64,000 nt of DNA from Isoetes taiwanensis (taxonomy: Eukaryota > Streptophyta > Lycopodiopsida > Isoetales > Isoetaceae), in contig JAJEKV010000059.1 of the NCBI GenBank assembly GCA_021234155.1, positions 2,682,182 through 2,746,181 of the forward strand, in the 5' to 3' direction. The stretch's first letter is position 1. The number at the start of each line of letters is the position of its first letter. Shown in pieces: positions 30,401 to 40,527 of the stretch. The position numbers and the translations under genes were made by a program. The notes below the pieces were generated by a model. It was not told where the DNA came from. It saw only the letters and a list, made by a program, of their open reading frames with translations, and ran no database searches.

Positions 30401-32150
30401 AATAAAAGAAGTTGAGAAAGTAAACCCACTTGAGAACTTATAATCTAATTTTGAAGTACTAACCCATTTACTGAAGTTCGAGGCATATTCTTTAATCAAA
30501 GCATCTCTGGTTGTCAGCGGATAATTTGCTCTGCAGTCTTCCCAAGCATCCAGGTTAAGTGCTTTTAGTAGCTCTAGCTAGCAAGTTACAAGATCTTTTT
30601 GTCTGTACATGAGAATAAAACATTTTTAAAACATTTGTACTGATTAATCTCAAGAGCAAACAACTTACTGCTTTGCTTCATTTGCCATTTCTTCTAGAGT
30701 AAACTCCTTAGCCACGACTTTCTCCAGAAGATGAACTAGTGGCTCTTTGTCCTTAATGCCTTGAAGAGAAATCCATGGAACAATAGTCATCTCCTTCACC
30801 TTAGGCTTAGATAATTTCTTGCTTGCCTTAGGCGCTTTTTCCGTCACAGATTTAGTCTTTAGTTGATTATCTTGAAACATGGAAAAGATTTTTTCTTGAA
30901 GTTCCCAAATCTATGAAAACGCAAACTATTAATGCCAAAGGTTTCCTTAAATTTAAATGATTTTCTTTAATGAGCAAAAGAAACCACAAGATTACAACGA
31001 CCACAAATCTATGCACTCTTTTGGAAGAGTGAACTATCCTTAAGTAATCTAGATGCAAATAGTACACCATTGTTGACTATAGGAATTCCAACTTCTAAGA
31101 TTTTTTTGACAAGTAAGTAATGTACATAAGTGCACGCAGTATGAATTCATACACTAGCTTTTTAACACAAGCAATAAACACGCCAACTTGAGTTTAGATG
31201 CAAACCTTTCCACTTCTGAAAGCTAGTTGAAAATAGTTGTCAAACTTTTTGAAGCATGGATGGGTAACAGGTCACTATCATACTGAAGGCAACATTCTGT
31301 TACACAAGTTTCCTTGAGCTTTTGAAGAAGCGGGCCATTCTTTCTGAAGTCTTCACCGTAGCTTTGCTCAAAGTTTATGACTTTCCGATGCATAAAAAGT
31401 ATCTGATCAATGAAACTCATTTGGAGGCGATACTCATTATCAACATTATGAGATACGACTAAAACTTCTAAAACTTTTGCTTCTTCATCAGTTAGACCAA
31501 CATAAACCTTGGCTTCTACCACTTTCCAAGCAGGATTTTTGTTGTCTTCTTTCATTAGTTCCTTCCTTGCTTTATAGTTGTGTGTTCCACCCACGACACA
31601 ATATCGATAGTACTCAAAGCCAGCCTTATTGTACTCTCTTAGAGATGTACATTGATTTGGGTCAACCATAACAATCAGAGGAGTGACTACTGCTTCTTGA
31701 TTAGCCCTCATTCTATCTTTTAAAATGTCAATGTGAGAAGCATACAACTTTCTAACTTGCAAAGGTCTTTGTCCAGAAGCATCTTTAGGAGGTCTTTTGA
31801 TTGTAGCTGTGGAGAGCCTCATCGTGTCAACAACACGTTTGGTAGCATTGATTTGGTTCAGCAGCTTTGTGCTCCTATCAACTTCCTTACTTTTAAGTAC
31901 ACATCCAGGAGCTCTTTTCTTGTCCTTGGGCACTTCTGAACCCTCAATGCGTTGTACCTTCCTCTTCCTTTGCGAAAAAAATGTCTTTAACTTGCTTTCT
32001 TTTGTTTCTAAGCAAGTCCTTATCTAGTGCTCTAGCTAATCCCCCACCATCTTCTTCTTCCTCTTCCTCTTCCTCTTCCTCTTCCTCTTCCTCTTCCTCT
32101 TCCTCTTCCTCTTCCTCTTCCTCTTCCTCTTCCTCTTCTTCTACAGTCAC
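23833..32150 (-). CDS. ParB/Srx-like domain fused to a beta-class N4/N6 DNA methyltransferase (split gene)
   Basis: Minus-strand gene in at least five exons (described separately). Order: Glu tract, ParB-like domain, linker, helical region, methyltransferase motif IV, then motifs X and I. In the beta class of DNA amino-methyltransferases motif IV precedes motif I, and this order is kept. Exon joints 30474 to 30350 and 29911 to 24408 use GT-AG borders and match in phase, which supports one transcript. ParB-methylase fusions are known from phages and bacterial mobile elements; in a plant this suggests acquired or transposon-borne DNA modification. Predicted role: amino-methylation of adenine or cytosine in DNA, in the nucleus (inferred). 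Weak points: a shift between the Glu-tract frame and the ParB frame, shifts near 31255 and 24330, and Ile in the active-site motif (NIPY). It could be a recent pseudogene, an old domesticated gene, or intact with base errors. Confidence 0.75.
25735..26441 (+). mobile_element. 5'-truncated L1-like LINE, 3' end only
   Basis: Plus-strand frame to 26367 (stop TAG) covers the C-terminus of ORF2: [41 protein letters not shown], then the zinc knuckle [19 protein letters not shown]. The same region is in the LINEs at 49038-53051 and 53489-57661. The 3' end has a GGACCTGGGGGTCT hairpin and an (AAAT)n tail at 26411-26441. The 5' limit is approximate. Confidence 0.88.
27010..27245 (-). pseudogene. Old LINE reverse transcriptase remnant
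   Basis: Minus-strand reading gives [19 protein letters not shown] and, after a shift, [18 protein letters not shown]. These match LFGLFIDELE and FADDIVLIS of the complete LINE at 53489-57661. The second catalytic Asp is replaced by Asn (YADN). It lies inside the long inverted-repeat element. Confidence 0.7.
27246..28880. other. Interior of the inverted-repeat element, no gene recognised
   Basis: AT-rich with a 146-codon minus frame at 27208-27648 lacking any motif or convincing composition. The part at 28640-28880 resembles the left arm only loosely. Confidence 0.4.
29706..29829 (+). mobile_element. LINE 3' end with (CTTAT)n tail
   Basis: GTCTTACTTGGGCTTCGGCC, a palindromic GGGTTCCCG-type stretch, GTGGACGTTAAAA, then CTTAT repeated about eight times to 29829. 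The layout (short conserved 3' untranslated end plus simple-repeat tail) is that of a severely truncated LINE or a LINE-dependent SINE. The duplicated target was not found. Confidence 0.55.
29911..30350 (-). CDS. Exon d: methyltransferase motif IV region
   Basis: Begins after TTTTTGTAG in phase 0 and ends at the donor GTAAGTTG with two bases over. It encodes a helix rich in Lys/Glu/Ala, then [28 protein letters not shown], and [20 protein letters not shown]. The pattern GD, hydrophobic strand, then NIPY matches the GD...L and [DNS]PP[YFW] catalytic block of amino-methyltransferases, with Ile in place of the first Pro. The following acidic patch and long helix fit motifs V to VII. Confidence 0.75.
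30474..30576 (-). CDS. Exon c: helical region
   Basis: Encodes [18 protein letters not shown], then [17 protein letters not shown], ending at the donor GTTAGT in phase 0. The upstream acceptor lies in a GCTAGCTAG run; I could not fix its exact base or the phase with exon b. Confidence 0.6.
30669..30910 (-). CDS. Exon b: basic linker
   Basis: Borders: acceptor TTTTCATAG and donor GTAAGTTG. It encodes [13 protein letters not shown], a Lys/Ser/Ala-rich linker, then [19 protein letters not shown]. The VPW..LQGIK part is also present in the truncated paralogue (19740-19820), which confirms that the segment belongs to the gene. Confidence 0.75.
31206..32150 (-). CDS. Exon a: Glu tract and ParB/Srx-like domain
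   Basis: The frame from 31933 (open upstream to about 31980 as a basic [18 protein letters not shown] stretch) reads [36 protein letters not shown], then [15 protein letters not shown] and [12 protein letters not shown] followed by an Asn-containing [11 protein letters not shown]. That is the ParB N-terminal pattern: a strand giving value, then G-x-H-x-x-x-A, then a strand and the LTDEEA-N helix. ParB proteins bind CTP and DNA partners; some relatives cut DNA. The upstream Glu tract (32150-31944) is coded by a CTTCCT repeat and is in another frame. The exon end near 31206 (AAGTGGAAAG then GTTTGC) needs a one-base shift near 31255 to give [12 protein letters not shown]. Paralogue at 20340-21133. 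Confidence 0.78.
32051..32141 (-). repeat. (CTTCCT)n microsatellite encoding a Glu tract
   Basis: About 14 hexamer copies. On the minus strand one frame gives only Glu and ends MTVEEE at its start; the other frames give Lys-Arg or Gly-Arg. Because all three frames are open, slippage here could shift the frame ahead of the ParB domain. Confidence 0.9.
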
Positions 32151-32210
32151 AGTTAAAGTACAATTACTTTAAAAGAACCTCGTTCAGGGCAAAATCATAT
32201 TTCCAAATAT

Positions 32211-32238
32211 CCACCCTGGTTTTTAGGCCAGGCCACAT
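32211..32238. repeat. Shared 28-bp block, copy 1
   Basis: CCACCCTGGTTTTTAGGCCA followed by GGCCACAT. The same block with one extra T is at 42768-42796. Sequence beyond it differs. It may be one end of a transposon family; no partner end was found. Confidence 0.6.
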
Positions 32239-32647
32239 CAGGTACTCTCCAAACCGTTAGCCCATATAAGTTCCTGGATTTAAAAAAATATTCCATAATG
32301 TGTAAATCTCAAATTCGAAAGCGTAAATTGTAAATCTCAGATTTTTAAATCATAAAATATAAAGTATACAATGTAAATTTTAACCCGTAACATATTCTGT
32401 ATTTTTCAAACGTAAGTATAAAGTGTCATAAAGTACAAACTGTAGATCATTCAAAAATATTCCTGTATAAAGTGTAAAAATCTCAAATATGTTCATATAT
32501 CTTATGTGTGTCACAATCAAAATGCCGCTTATACCATCTCTTATACATCCAGTTATTCCATGCGTTACCGCCAACTCTAACAGCAAAACAGAGACAATTG
32601 TAGGAGAGAACCCGTACCTAAATAGTTACGCTCCACTTTGAGAGCTC

Positions 32648-34917
32648 CTATAGAAACATAATTATTTGAACTTCTTTGCCATATCCCTTCTTTAGGAACT
32701 GCCACTTAAAGGTGTCCTTCTGCATTTGATTAAGATTTGAATGCACTTCTACGATTTGAAGTCGAAAGGAACATAATAAGCGTAAGCACAATATATGTTT
32801 AGGAAGCCTTTTATAATAGAATCTCGTGATCTTGCTCAAAGCTCCTATATAGTTAGAACATTGCCCTTGCAAATCTAAGAAACTACCGACAAATAATCTG
32901 CCTTGTCGGATTCCATGGGTTGCTATGTCCCCGGGGGATTCACCTTTATCATATGAGTATATGCCACCTGCGTGCTCAAGGTGAGAAGAAACACCCCTAT
33001 ATACGTACGAAAAAGTGTTGGAAAAACACCCCTTCCATGGAGAAAATACACTAGAATGTCAGTAAGAGGAGGATTTAGACCCCTAGTATACGTACGAAAA
33101 CATCGAGAAAAAAACCCCTTCCATACACTCTCTAGGTTTATACGGATCTTCTGGGTGAATCCCCCGGGGCTATGTCGAACATAAGAAGGTGGTTAAGTTT
33201 TGCAAAATGCAATACAAAGTCCCTCTAAAAGAACTGGTGTAAAGGAGTTGGCAATCACTTTTCGTTAAGACAATGGAGGTGTCAATCTTCAAAGAGTTTG
33301 TTATTTGCCATAGATATTTGCAAAAATGGATGTTTTGTAGCAGTGTTCCAAAGCAGTCTCTAGAAGTTGATCAATGAGAAGCGGAAGTAAGGGGCTAGCC
33401 CCTTACCTCTTTCAAGATTTCTTAGACACTTGAAAATGGATCCTATGTGGAAGTTAGATCCATCCTCCCACATGTCTAGGACAAAATGGCCATAAGTACC
33501 AGCTCCATGACCATGAGTCAACATTCCAGCCAGGCTAACCTTCAACTGAAAAGCATTTCCACATGACTTTGGCATGGGATCAAGCCTTGGTAGAAATGTC
33601 TTGTGCTGGTCCATCTTGTCATGAATAATGCATAGAAACTGGCCCGGTTTCATTTTTGAGAATGTTCTGCACTGCCAGTATAAAGACCGGCATGTCTTCT
33701 GTTCAATCTGATGATCTGTGATTTGCTGCCTTATACACATTCTCTCATACTCTACTTGGGTGGAAGCAAGCAACTCTTTGAGCTCGATACATAAATTGCA
33801 CTTTGAGAAGGGCATGAACTTGGCAACCACAACATCCGGGAAATATTTAGCCCACATTCTACTAAACCCGGCCTGTGATAGTTCCCGTCCTCCTAATGAT
33901 GGTAGAATTGCATTGAGCTCGGCAAGGCACTCCTTCTGAATGTAGTGCTGTGGTAATACCCTTTGAGTAACCCGGATCTGACTCTCATTCACTTTGTGCT
34001 TGTGTGGCATAGATTGTGCCATGAATCTGACAAAATGCTCGAACGCGCTCACTGCTAGCAAGGTATTTGATCTGGGTTTTTGGGTCAATTGGTTCGAGTG
34101 CATATACACCCTTGTACCATCATCATACTGCTCCTTATATCTATAGAAAGAGGTTTTACCTATGCACGTAATCCATATTAGTGCTTTATAACACACCTTC
34201 CTACTCCCACATGGATACAACAGCTCTCCTGTCACATTGTCGTAATGTGAAGCACCAAACATTGTATACATTGAGTTAACCCTTCGTTCATGTGACATTC
34301 CCCAGAATTTTATTCTAATGTCAATGAGCTCACTTACTGGGTACGGAGAGATGCAATTGAGACTACAACATGCCTTCTCTTTAATCTTCTTCATATTGTC
34401 TTTTGTAGGTGCCCTTTTCTCTTCTCTAGACAGGGTCATCATGGTCTTCTGCTTCTTCCCAGTCTTCCTGACATGAAAGGTATATCTCCTCTTCCTAATC
34501 TGGACATGCTTAAAATTACATGAGCCCTCCTCTATTGTATCTGCATGCTCCACAGGTGGCTTGCCTCCATCATTGGGGGCTTGCAGACATTGACCATCGT
34601 CTTGTCTGAGGTATGCAATAGGCCATCTTAACTGAGTTCCAACCTCAACAACATTTGAACATACAAGGCAATCACTGGAAGCACTAACACCTGTCAACCT
34701 ATTCTCATATATTATGAGCATGCTGACTATTCCCACACCCAGATGATCATCTCCCAGAGCCTCATCATTCACACAATCACTTGGATCAACTGCTGTGATG
34801 ATTCCCTTAGCAAAGGTCTCCCCATTGCATGGGTGCACTATACCACAAGATGCCCTATACCAACTAGTCCTCCCTCCTTTAACTGCATCACTGGATTCCT
34901 TGGAAGACCCAAAAGCA
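32648..34917 (-). pseudogene. Transposase-like gene (DUF7869-type), copy 2, MITE-disrupted
   Basis: The main frame 34838-33360 is open for 492 codons and reads upstream beyond its apparent GTG start to about 34917 (YRASCGIVHPCNG). Landmarks: ITAVDPSDCVNDE, KRRYTFH, CCSLNC, GKTSFYRYKEQ (helix-turn-helix-like), QRVLPQHYIQKECL, FPDVVVAKFMPFSKCNLC, then CIIHDKMDQHKTFLPRLDP with several acidic residues, and GTYGHFVLDMW, IFKCLRNLERG. Cys pairs suggest metal binding. Downstream of an intron the frame reading LLMFDIATHG is cut by a MITE at 32930 and continues to SNLNQMQKDTFKWQFLKKGY and a stop at 32648. Function as a transposase or integrase-fold nuclease is inferred from the family, not shown. I do not see the HTHxDxD block here. 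Confidence 0.68.
32930..33168. mobile_element. MITE, CCCGGGGGATTCAC family, copy 1
   Basis: 239 bases with perfect ends CCCGGGGGATTCAC and GTGAATCCCCCGGG, flanked by identical 8-bp repeats GCTATGTC (32922-32929 and 33169-33176). Inside, TACGTACGAAAA occurs twice. Two more copies are in this window at 48615-48849 and 60103-60349. The 8-bp duplication fits a hAT-type transposase. Confidence 0.93.
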
Positions 34918-35400
34918 CCAAAAGCACTTTACATCCATATAACAATACAGTCATCAATTTGATTGAGTACTTACAGGTGGAATTGTGTTCACTCAATCAC
35001 AGACCTACAGCAAAATGCTGTACCGCTACAACCTTTGAAGTGGACTGATTAGATATTCAAATAAGGCAGTCTACGCTTACGCTTTCATGTGCATGGTTTT
35101 TTCAAAGCAACACAATTACTCTAGATTGCAGAAATTCCATGAAGGATCAAATGGCAGCTCTAAGAGGTCAGTTGCACAATGGAATTCGTCAATCTATAAA
35201 AATGCAATCTGTAAATGCACGCAAGTTCAAAAGAGAAAAAACAGGGTAGATTACATTATTCAGAAGCTTCCTTTCATAAAAAGGTTACAAACACGGTAGA
35301 TTACGTTAAATTCAGAAGCTTCCTTTCATAAAAAGGTTGGTAGTTTTGGACCTTGCATGCCAAGAATGAATTGCAAAGAGTTTTCTCATGTAGGAAACAA
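34918..35400. other. No gene recognised; short direct repeat
   Basis: The words AAGCTTCCTTTCATAAAAAG and GTTACAAACACGGTAGATTA-like sequence recur about 55 bases apart near 35265-35335. Open frames are short. Confidence 0.4.
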
Positions 35401-35404
35401 AATC

Positions 35405-35843
35405 AAATATGCAAAAATGATTCGCAAAGAGTCTGCTCATGATGCTCTTCAGAATTGGAATTCATATCCAAGACATACTTAAACTCCTCATAAACCTCAT
35501 CCTTCATCTTCAATCTCCAGAACACAACCATAAACGCTCATGAGCTCTAATGTTCCCATCACCAAGTTTGAAGCACTCTTGCAAATTCTCTACAATACCT
35601 TTGGCACTTCATTTACCCTAGGAGGAGAAATGGCAATAATAAATACCTTAATGGAAGAAGTAGGTTGCCTAAATGCTCCAGAGCCAAGGCTTTGACGAAT
35701 GGAGGTTGCCTAAATGCTGTAGAGCCAAAGGAAGCTGCATCTTTGGAGTCCAAATTTATTGCTTGATCTGCTTGTGTAATTGCATCTGGAACTAAGCTGC
35801 AACTCTTATTGACAGAACTGATAGACCAAGAACTGAGGGGCAA
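35405..35843 (-). pseudogene. Coding-like fragments, possible TPR-like gene remnant
   Basis: Minus-strand stretches read AITQADQAINLDSKDAASFG, then GIVENLQECFKLGDGNIRAH and, in another frame, KMKDEVYEEFKYVLDMN. The first resembles a tetratricopeptide helix pair, but a single repeat is not diagnostic. Frames change between pieces and a 41-bp near-repeat (AGGTTGCCTAAATGCT) interrupts at 35663 and 35704. I treat it as remnants of a host gene. Confidence 0.3.
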
Positions 35844-37064
35844 TGCTTCTCAACAGCTTTTGTTGAGAAGCTTGCCACTTGGAACGGAAAAATATGACAT
35901 CTTGCGCCCTAATATTTGCATCAGACACAATAGACCTAATGAGATGAGTACCTGGCTTCTGCAAATCGACTCAACAGGCCGGATTTCGGAGGAAGTCGTG
36001 TTTTTAGAAGAAAATGAGCGCAAATGAAACACATGCAACTCCGTTTCTTCCCGAACCCATTGCTAGAAGCCCGGAATTCGATCCGAAGAAAAACCCTTAA
36101 GCCTCTTTTCTTCTTTTCTTGGACATGATCTCTCGATGGATATTCCGGTTACCCAGTTTCATACCCCCCGCGTAGCAACACAACTGACCCATTGTTTACA
36201 GGCACCAACAAGTTTTGGCAGGTCACAAGCATATTCTAAGAATATGTCAAAATCCCACACAATCAAAGGTTTTGCCTCCCCCCTCCCCGGGGGCAACCAA
36301 AAAAAAAAAAAACTGCGTTTAGGTTTTCCTGCGAACCAGTCGTCCAAGGTAGAGGACCTGTTTCCCGCTCCGTTCTCCGCCACAGGTCATTTTGCTGATT
36401 TCGATTCTCTTGGATTGGAAAGACTCAGGAGAGACCAGGGCAGCAAAGCCAGGGGAGCAACAACAGGGATTCGATTGGATAGAGGCATGGGTCTTTCCAC
36501 AATTCTGATTTTGAAAATTCTTTTCATGCATGCAAGCAATTAGCAGCACCAAATTACTAGCTTCTTTACCAGCATATCCTTGCTGTCGAATGCAGGAAAT
36601 TTACCTTCAAGCTTCTTTTAGTTTTAAAAGAGTACTTATTAAGAAAGGTCTGAAGATACTGCTGCTGTCAAGGGGAACTTCAAGCTTTTCATTGTTCAAG
36701 GTTAGAGTTTAGTTCTTCATTTTCTCTTTGTTAAAGTGGAAATGTGACCAATTTCTCTCTTCATTCTGCTGTATATAGATCATAAATGGTGTAATTGCTC
36801 TAGTTTGATAGTTTCCTCTTTCTTAGAGTCCTACAAGCACAGCTTGATAGGATAAACGTCTTCCTTAGCCACAAACCTGTGCAATGAATCTTTTTTTTTT
36901 CACATTTATCATTTGTGGGTTAAGTATGCTGCCCACTAACAGATGTATCAACTCTTCATGATTTAAAGCTGCTAAATTAACACAAGCATTTGAAAGGGGA
37001 AGTAAAGGGAATGGCAGAAATGGGTTGGAGGCTAAAAGCCAAAGGGACTTGGACTCTGGAGCAG

Positions 37065-37112
<48 letters not shown>

Positions 37113-38036
37113 GCCCTTACACTGCAGGCTCATAATCTGCTTTTACAGATATGCTCATCCCATGGTCCTTTCTACAACAGTACTACAAATAGCTGCTGCC
37201 ATAACTCTGTTTGAGTCACCTTAGCTAAGCAAAAAACGAGCTCCTGAGCCTTTAAGCAGTCCAGTCACTAATCTGTTTTTATCTTCAAAACCCTCATCCT
37301 TGCCTGATACTGCCAATTCCCGTCCTTTTCCTGCAAGCCTAGTTGATGCAATACTCTTGTGTCTGAGAGGAGGCCAGTGAAGGCAAGTGCCCAATATATA
37401 ATGTGTTTTACAGATATTGTGTCGTTGTGTATTGTTGATAGCAGGATATATTCAGCTTTGTTTTCTTGCAGCAGGTGTTCATGTGCCATTACGGATGTCC
37501 ACCAGCTGTTTTACAAGAAGAAAAACTAACTTTGCGTTAAAGCTTATCAATGATTCTGTATCCTATGAGTGTTCATTAATGCACCCCCTTATACGGTCTG
37601 AAAAAACTCTGTTATGCTTTGTATGTGCCTATGGCCCCTTTGCTTCTTTCGGGACTGTCATTTTTGACCATTTCGGTCATTGTCTGAGGCTTCTTTCTTT
37701 CTTTTCTATTACTGGTGATTGGTGTCAGATCAAGTACTAAAAGAAAAGTCAGCACTGTTTGCTCTAATTTCGAATCAAATTCCCTTTGTTTAAGCACGTT
37801 TCTTCTGAGTTTGGTGGGTTTGTACACATAAAAAGCAAGACATTTCTTGTCTGGAAAAAGTTCATGAGCTTGGTTGGGTTCCTGGAAAGACAGTAATATC
37901 TTCCTCTTATTTCATAGTATGCTGGACACAAAAAGATAAAGTATTCTTCTGATTCCACCGCCCTTAATTTGCACATTTGACAGATTCTTTGTTCACGTGC
38001 CCTGCCCTTGGCCTGGCCAGCTTCAATCTTTAACTA
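35844..38036. other. No gene supported; contains a (CAGGCT)n microsatellite
   Basis: Open frames on both strands are short and lack motifs. A hexamer CAGGCT is repeated about eight times at 37065-37112; the 74-codon frame through it (36990-37214) is a Gln-Ala artefact of the repeat. A possible first exon of the 38.2-kb gene begins at 38037. Confidence 0.5.
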
Positions 38037-38139
38037 ATGAGAGGAGACCTGGCCATTACAGTTCTGAGGTTATGTGACCAGCTGGTGTCTAAGTATCCAG
38101 GACGTCGAAAGAAACTTGGCAACAACAAGAAAATACAAG
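38037..38139 (+). CDS. Possible upstream exon of the 38.2-kb gene
   Basis: An ATG frame reads MRGDLAITVLRLCDQLVSKY, then PGRRKKLGNNKKI, and ends at the donor CAAG then GTATGT. Its phase does not match the best frame of the next exon, so it may be untranslated leader or belong to another isoform. Confidence 0.3.
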
Positions 38140-38207
38140 GTATGTTTCTTTTCTCTGCTTTGTGAGTGTCGTGCAAACTCCGGTTTAAAACCTTGGTTTA
38201 ATGTAGC

Positions 38208-39114
38208 ATGGGAGTTTGGGAGTTTGGGATCGCTACCATTGCTACTCTTGGCTTGGTAGGAGGGACACTGTATAAATTTTATTGGAGGGATTCGGAGACC
38301 ATGGATGACTGGTCTCAACGTGAAGAGCTATTGACCATGATGATTCATGCCGCAGATCATCTCATGGTAATAATTTAATTTTACTTGTTTTATGATAATT
38401 TTATTACTTTAAGATGTTATACTAATTTGTATCTAATTTTTAGATTGGCTGTCATCTACGTGAACAAGAACGAGAAAAGTCTGCTGTTGATTCTGCTGAT
38501 TCTGTATTGTATATTCAAGTTAGCACTGCCAAGTAAGTGCTTTAATTGCTTAACTTGTTTGTTTTAATGTTTTTTAAGTTTTTTTATGATTTTTATTGCT
38601 TAACTTGTTTGTTTTAATGTTTTTTAAGTTTTTTTATGATTTTTATTGTACAGGTTACTTGCAGCCTTCAATGCTGCATCACGGTGCCGTTTTTCTCGCA
38701 CCATTCGTGAGAAGCTGACGAAGAGCTCTAGCAGGTTCACTTTTATATTTGCAAAGCTTAGCATTCATCCGCATGCGCAGCATCTGATTGCAGAGAAAGC
38801 AGTCGGAAAATCAAGCATTGACCTCCTCAACGAACTCTTGGAGAAAATTGAACCAATAAATAGCTTAGCACCTTTGGCTTTAGCTTTTAAGGAAATAGGA
38901 AGTATCAAGGAGGAATGTATCTCCTTGTTAAAAGTTTTAGATCCAAAAAAACTCAGATGGATCTCGGTGGAAGATTGGGATAGGTATTCAAAGGTGAGCC
39001 TTTATTATTAATTTTTATTCTTAGTTTTTTATTCTTAGTAAGTAGCATTACTTACTTTAGAGTTTTTTTTTTTCTTTTTAATAGGCAGAAGGGAATACAG
39101 ATGGACAAAGTTAA
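38208..39114 (+). CDS. Split gene for a 205-residue protein with one membrane segment, family unknown
   Basis: Exons 38207-38366, 38444-38532, 38654-38993 and 39085-39114, all with GT-AG borders and matching phases; translation from the ATG at 38208 to TAA at 39112. Residues 6-22 (FGIATIATLGLVGGTLY) form a membrane helix with basic and aromatic flank KFYWR, so the N-terminus is likely a signal anchor. Then follow ADHLMIGCHLREQEREK, a beta-like VLYIQVSTAK, a long amphipathic stretch with SIHPHAQHLIAEKAV, and LDPKKLRWISVEDWDRYSK near the end. I recognise no domain. The intact splice phases across four exons make it the best-supported host gene here. Intron 2 carries a 50-bp tandem duplication. 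Confidence 0.72.
38545..38644. repeat. Perfect 50-bp tandem duplication in an intron
   Basis: The block beginning ATTGCTTAACTTGTTTG is present twice, head to tail, with no differences visible over 50 bases. It lies between the donor at 38533 and the acceptor at 38653. Confidence 0.9.
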
Positions 39115-39144
39115 CTTTGAAGATTTTGAATAGCCATGCTATAG

Positions 39145-39520
39145 TAAGAATGGTTGATTAACCCATCTTTGCCTTACTTTTTTGGCTCTTGTGTCAATTG
39201 TTTGCAACAACATGGTCAAACAGATGAAAACTATCTATGTTGCTTGATGCTTCGATAAATTTAAAATCAGTGCACAGTTTTTCACTGCACAGTTTTTCAC
39301 TTGATGCAATTTTATTTATTAGTTCAACCTATTTATAGATGCTTGGATTGTGATTTCATGGATGGAATTACTCATGTATGGAAGAATGCAGAATTCGATG
39401 ATGCATGTAGGATAGTTGGAAAATAAGTAAAAAGAGTTTTATTATCCTTCCATGATCGCTGCATCTCCTCTTTCAAATGGTATTTTTCTAGCTTTGCATG
39501 CAAGTGGTTAAACAATAATA
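39145..39520. repeat. Direct duplication, copy 1
   Basis: Matches 40528-40960 with scattered changes and a few gaps: GGTTGATTAACCCATCTTTG, ATTGTTTGCAACA, TTGGATTGTGATTTCATGGA and GATCGCTGCATCTCC recur in order. It begins about 30 bases after the stop of the 38.2-kb gene, so it may derive from its 3' region. Confidence 0.8.
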
Positions 39521-40527
39521 TTAAAGGTTAGGAAGCATAGTTGTTTCTTATTGCCATCCTTTGCATTGGAATTTTGAATTAAACAATGTTCCAGTATGCA
39601 TAAATACATGGTTGTATCTCCTCAAGTTCTACTTGTGGACATCATTTTGCAATTTGCAATATTATGTAACATATAATCAAGGTGCTACAGCTTTCTTTGG
39701 TTAATGGATTATTCTTTTGCAGAAACTTGCTCTTTTAAATTAAAAGCCTTTTTAAATATGGTGGTCATAATCAAATGGGGAATATTGTTCATATTGGTCC
39801 CATTATAGCAAGCGCAGTTAATTCGTCATTTTGTAGTACACGCAATGTATGTGCAAGCTACGAGTTCAGCGATGCAAACTAATCAGAATGCTTATGTCTT
39901 CAAGGTTTTTATCTCAAGCATTCTACATATGCAGGAAATGGATGCAATTTCACCAAGGGTTCCATGCAATTGGTGTTCCTAATGAATTGTTTTTATTGTG
40001 CCCAAACTAGCCCAAGATGGCACAGGTGTACCTGCAAATTCTTAGAATGGTGTCCAAAGACATGAAGTATTATCTCGCAATCGTCAGGCTAGTTGTCCAA
40101 GGAAGTGACCCAGATCTATAGTACGGGGCTTTGCTTGGACAGGTTTTAAACCTTCTTATCTAGCTTCCATAGTACTAACTGATAAAAACCAGACCTAGCA
40201 GAAGTATGGGCTTTGGATACTATGGCAAAACCATATGAGTGGAGAATGCACTAGCCAATGTAGATTGTCAGTCCAAACAGAGATAAATATAGATTGTTGG
40301 CATGTGGGTCCATATTTTGATGCTAGCAGATTTGATTGTAGAAGGTTACAACCACCTTTAGTGCCTGGGGAAGTAGGTTGCATGCCAATATCAGAGTGAT
40401 GCCTTCAATTACAGTCTTAATATGAAATGACAGTCAATCAAGAGATCAACTGAACTATCCCAATGGCAGGAAATGGAAAAATGATGCAAAGGTACAAGTT
40501 AAACTTGGATGTTTGCTTTATTGCCCA
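39521..40527. other. No gene recognised
   Basis: AT-rich sequence between the two duplicated blocks. Open frames are short and motif-free. Confidence 0.5.

Noticed and set aside
31981-32172. Poly-Ser plus-strand frame
   Set aside because: Antisense of the CTTCCT microsatellite.
36990-37214. Gln-Ala-rich frame
   Set aside because: Product of the (CAGGCT)n microsatellite without flanking coding signal.
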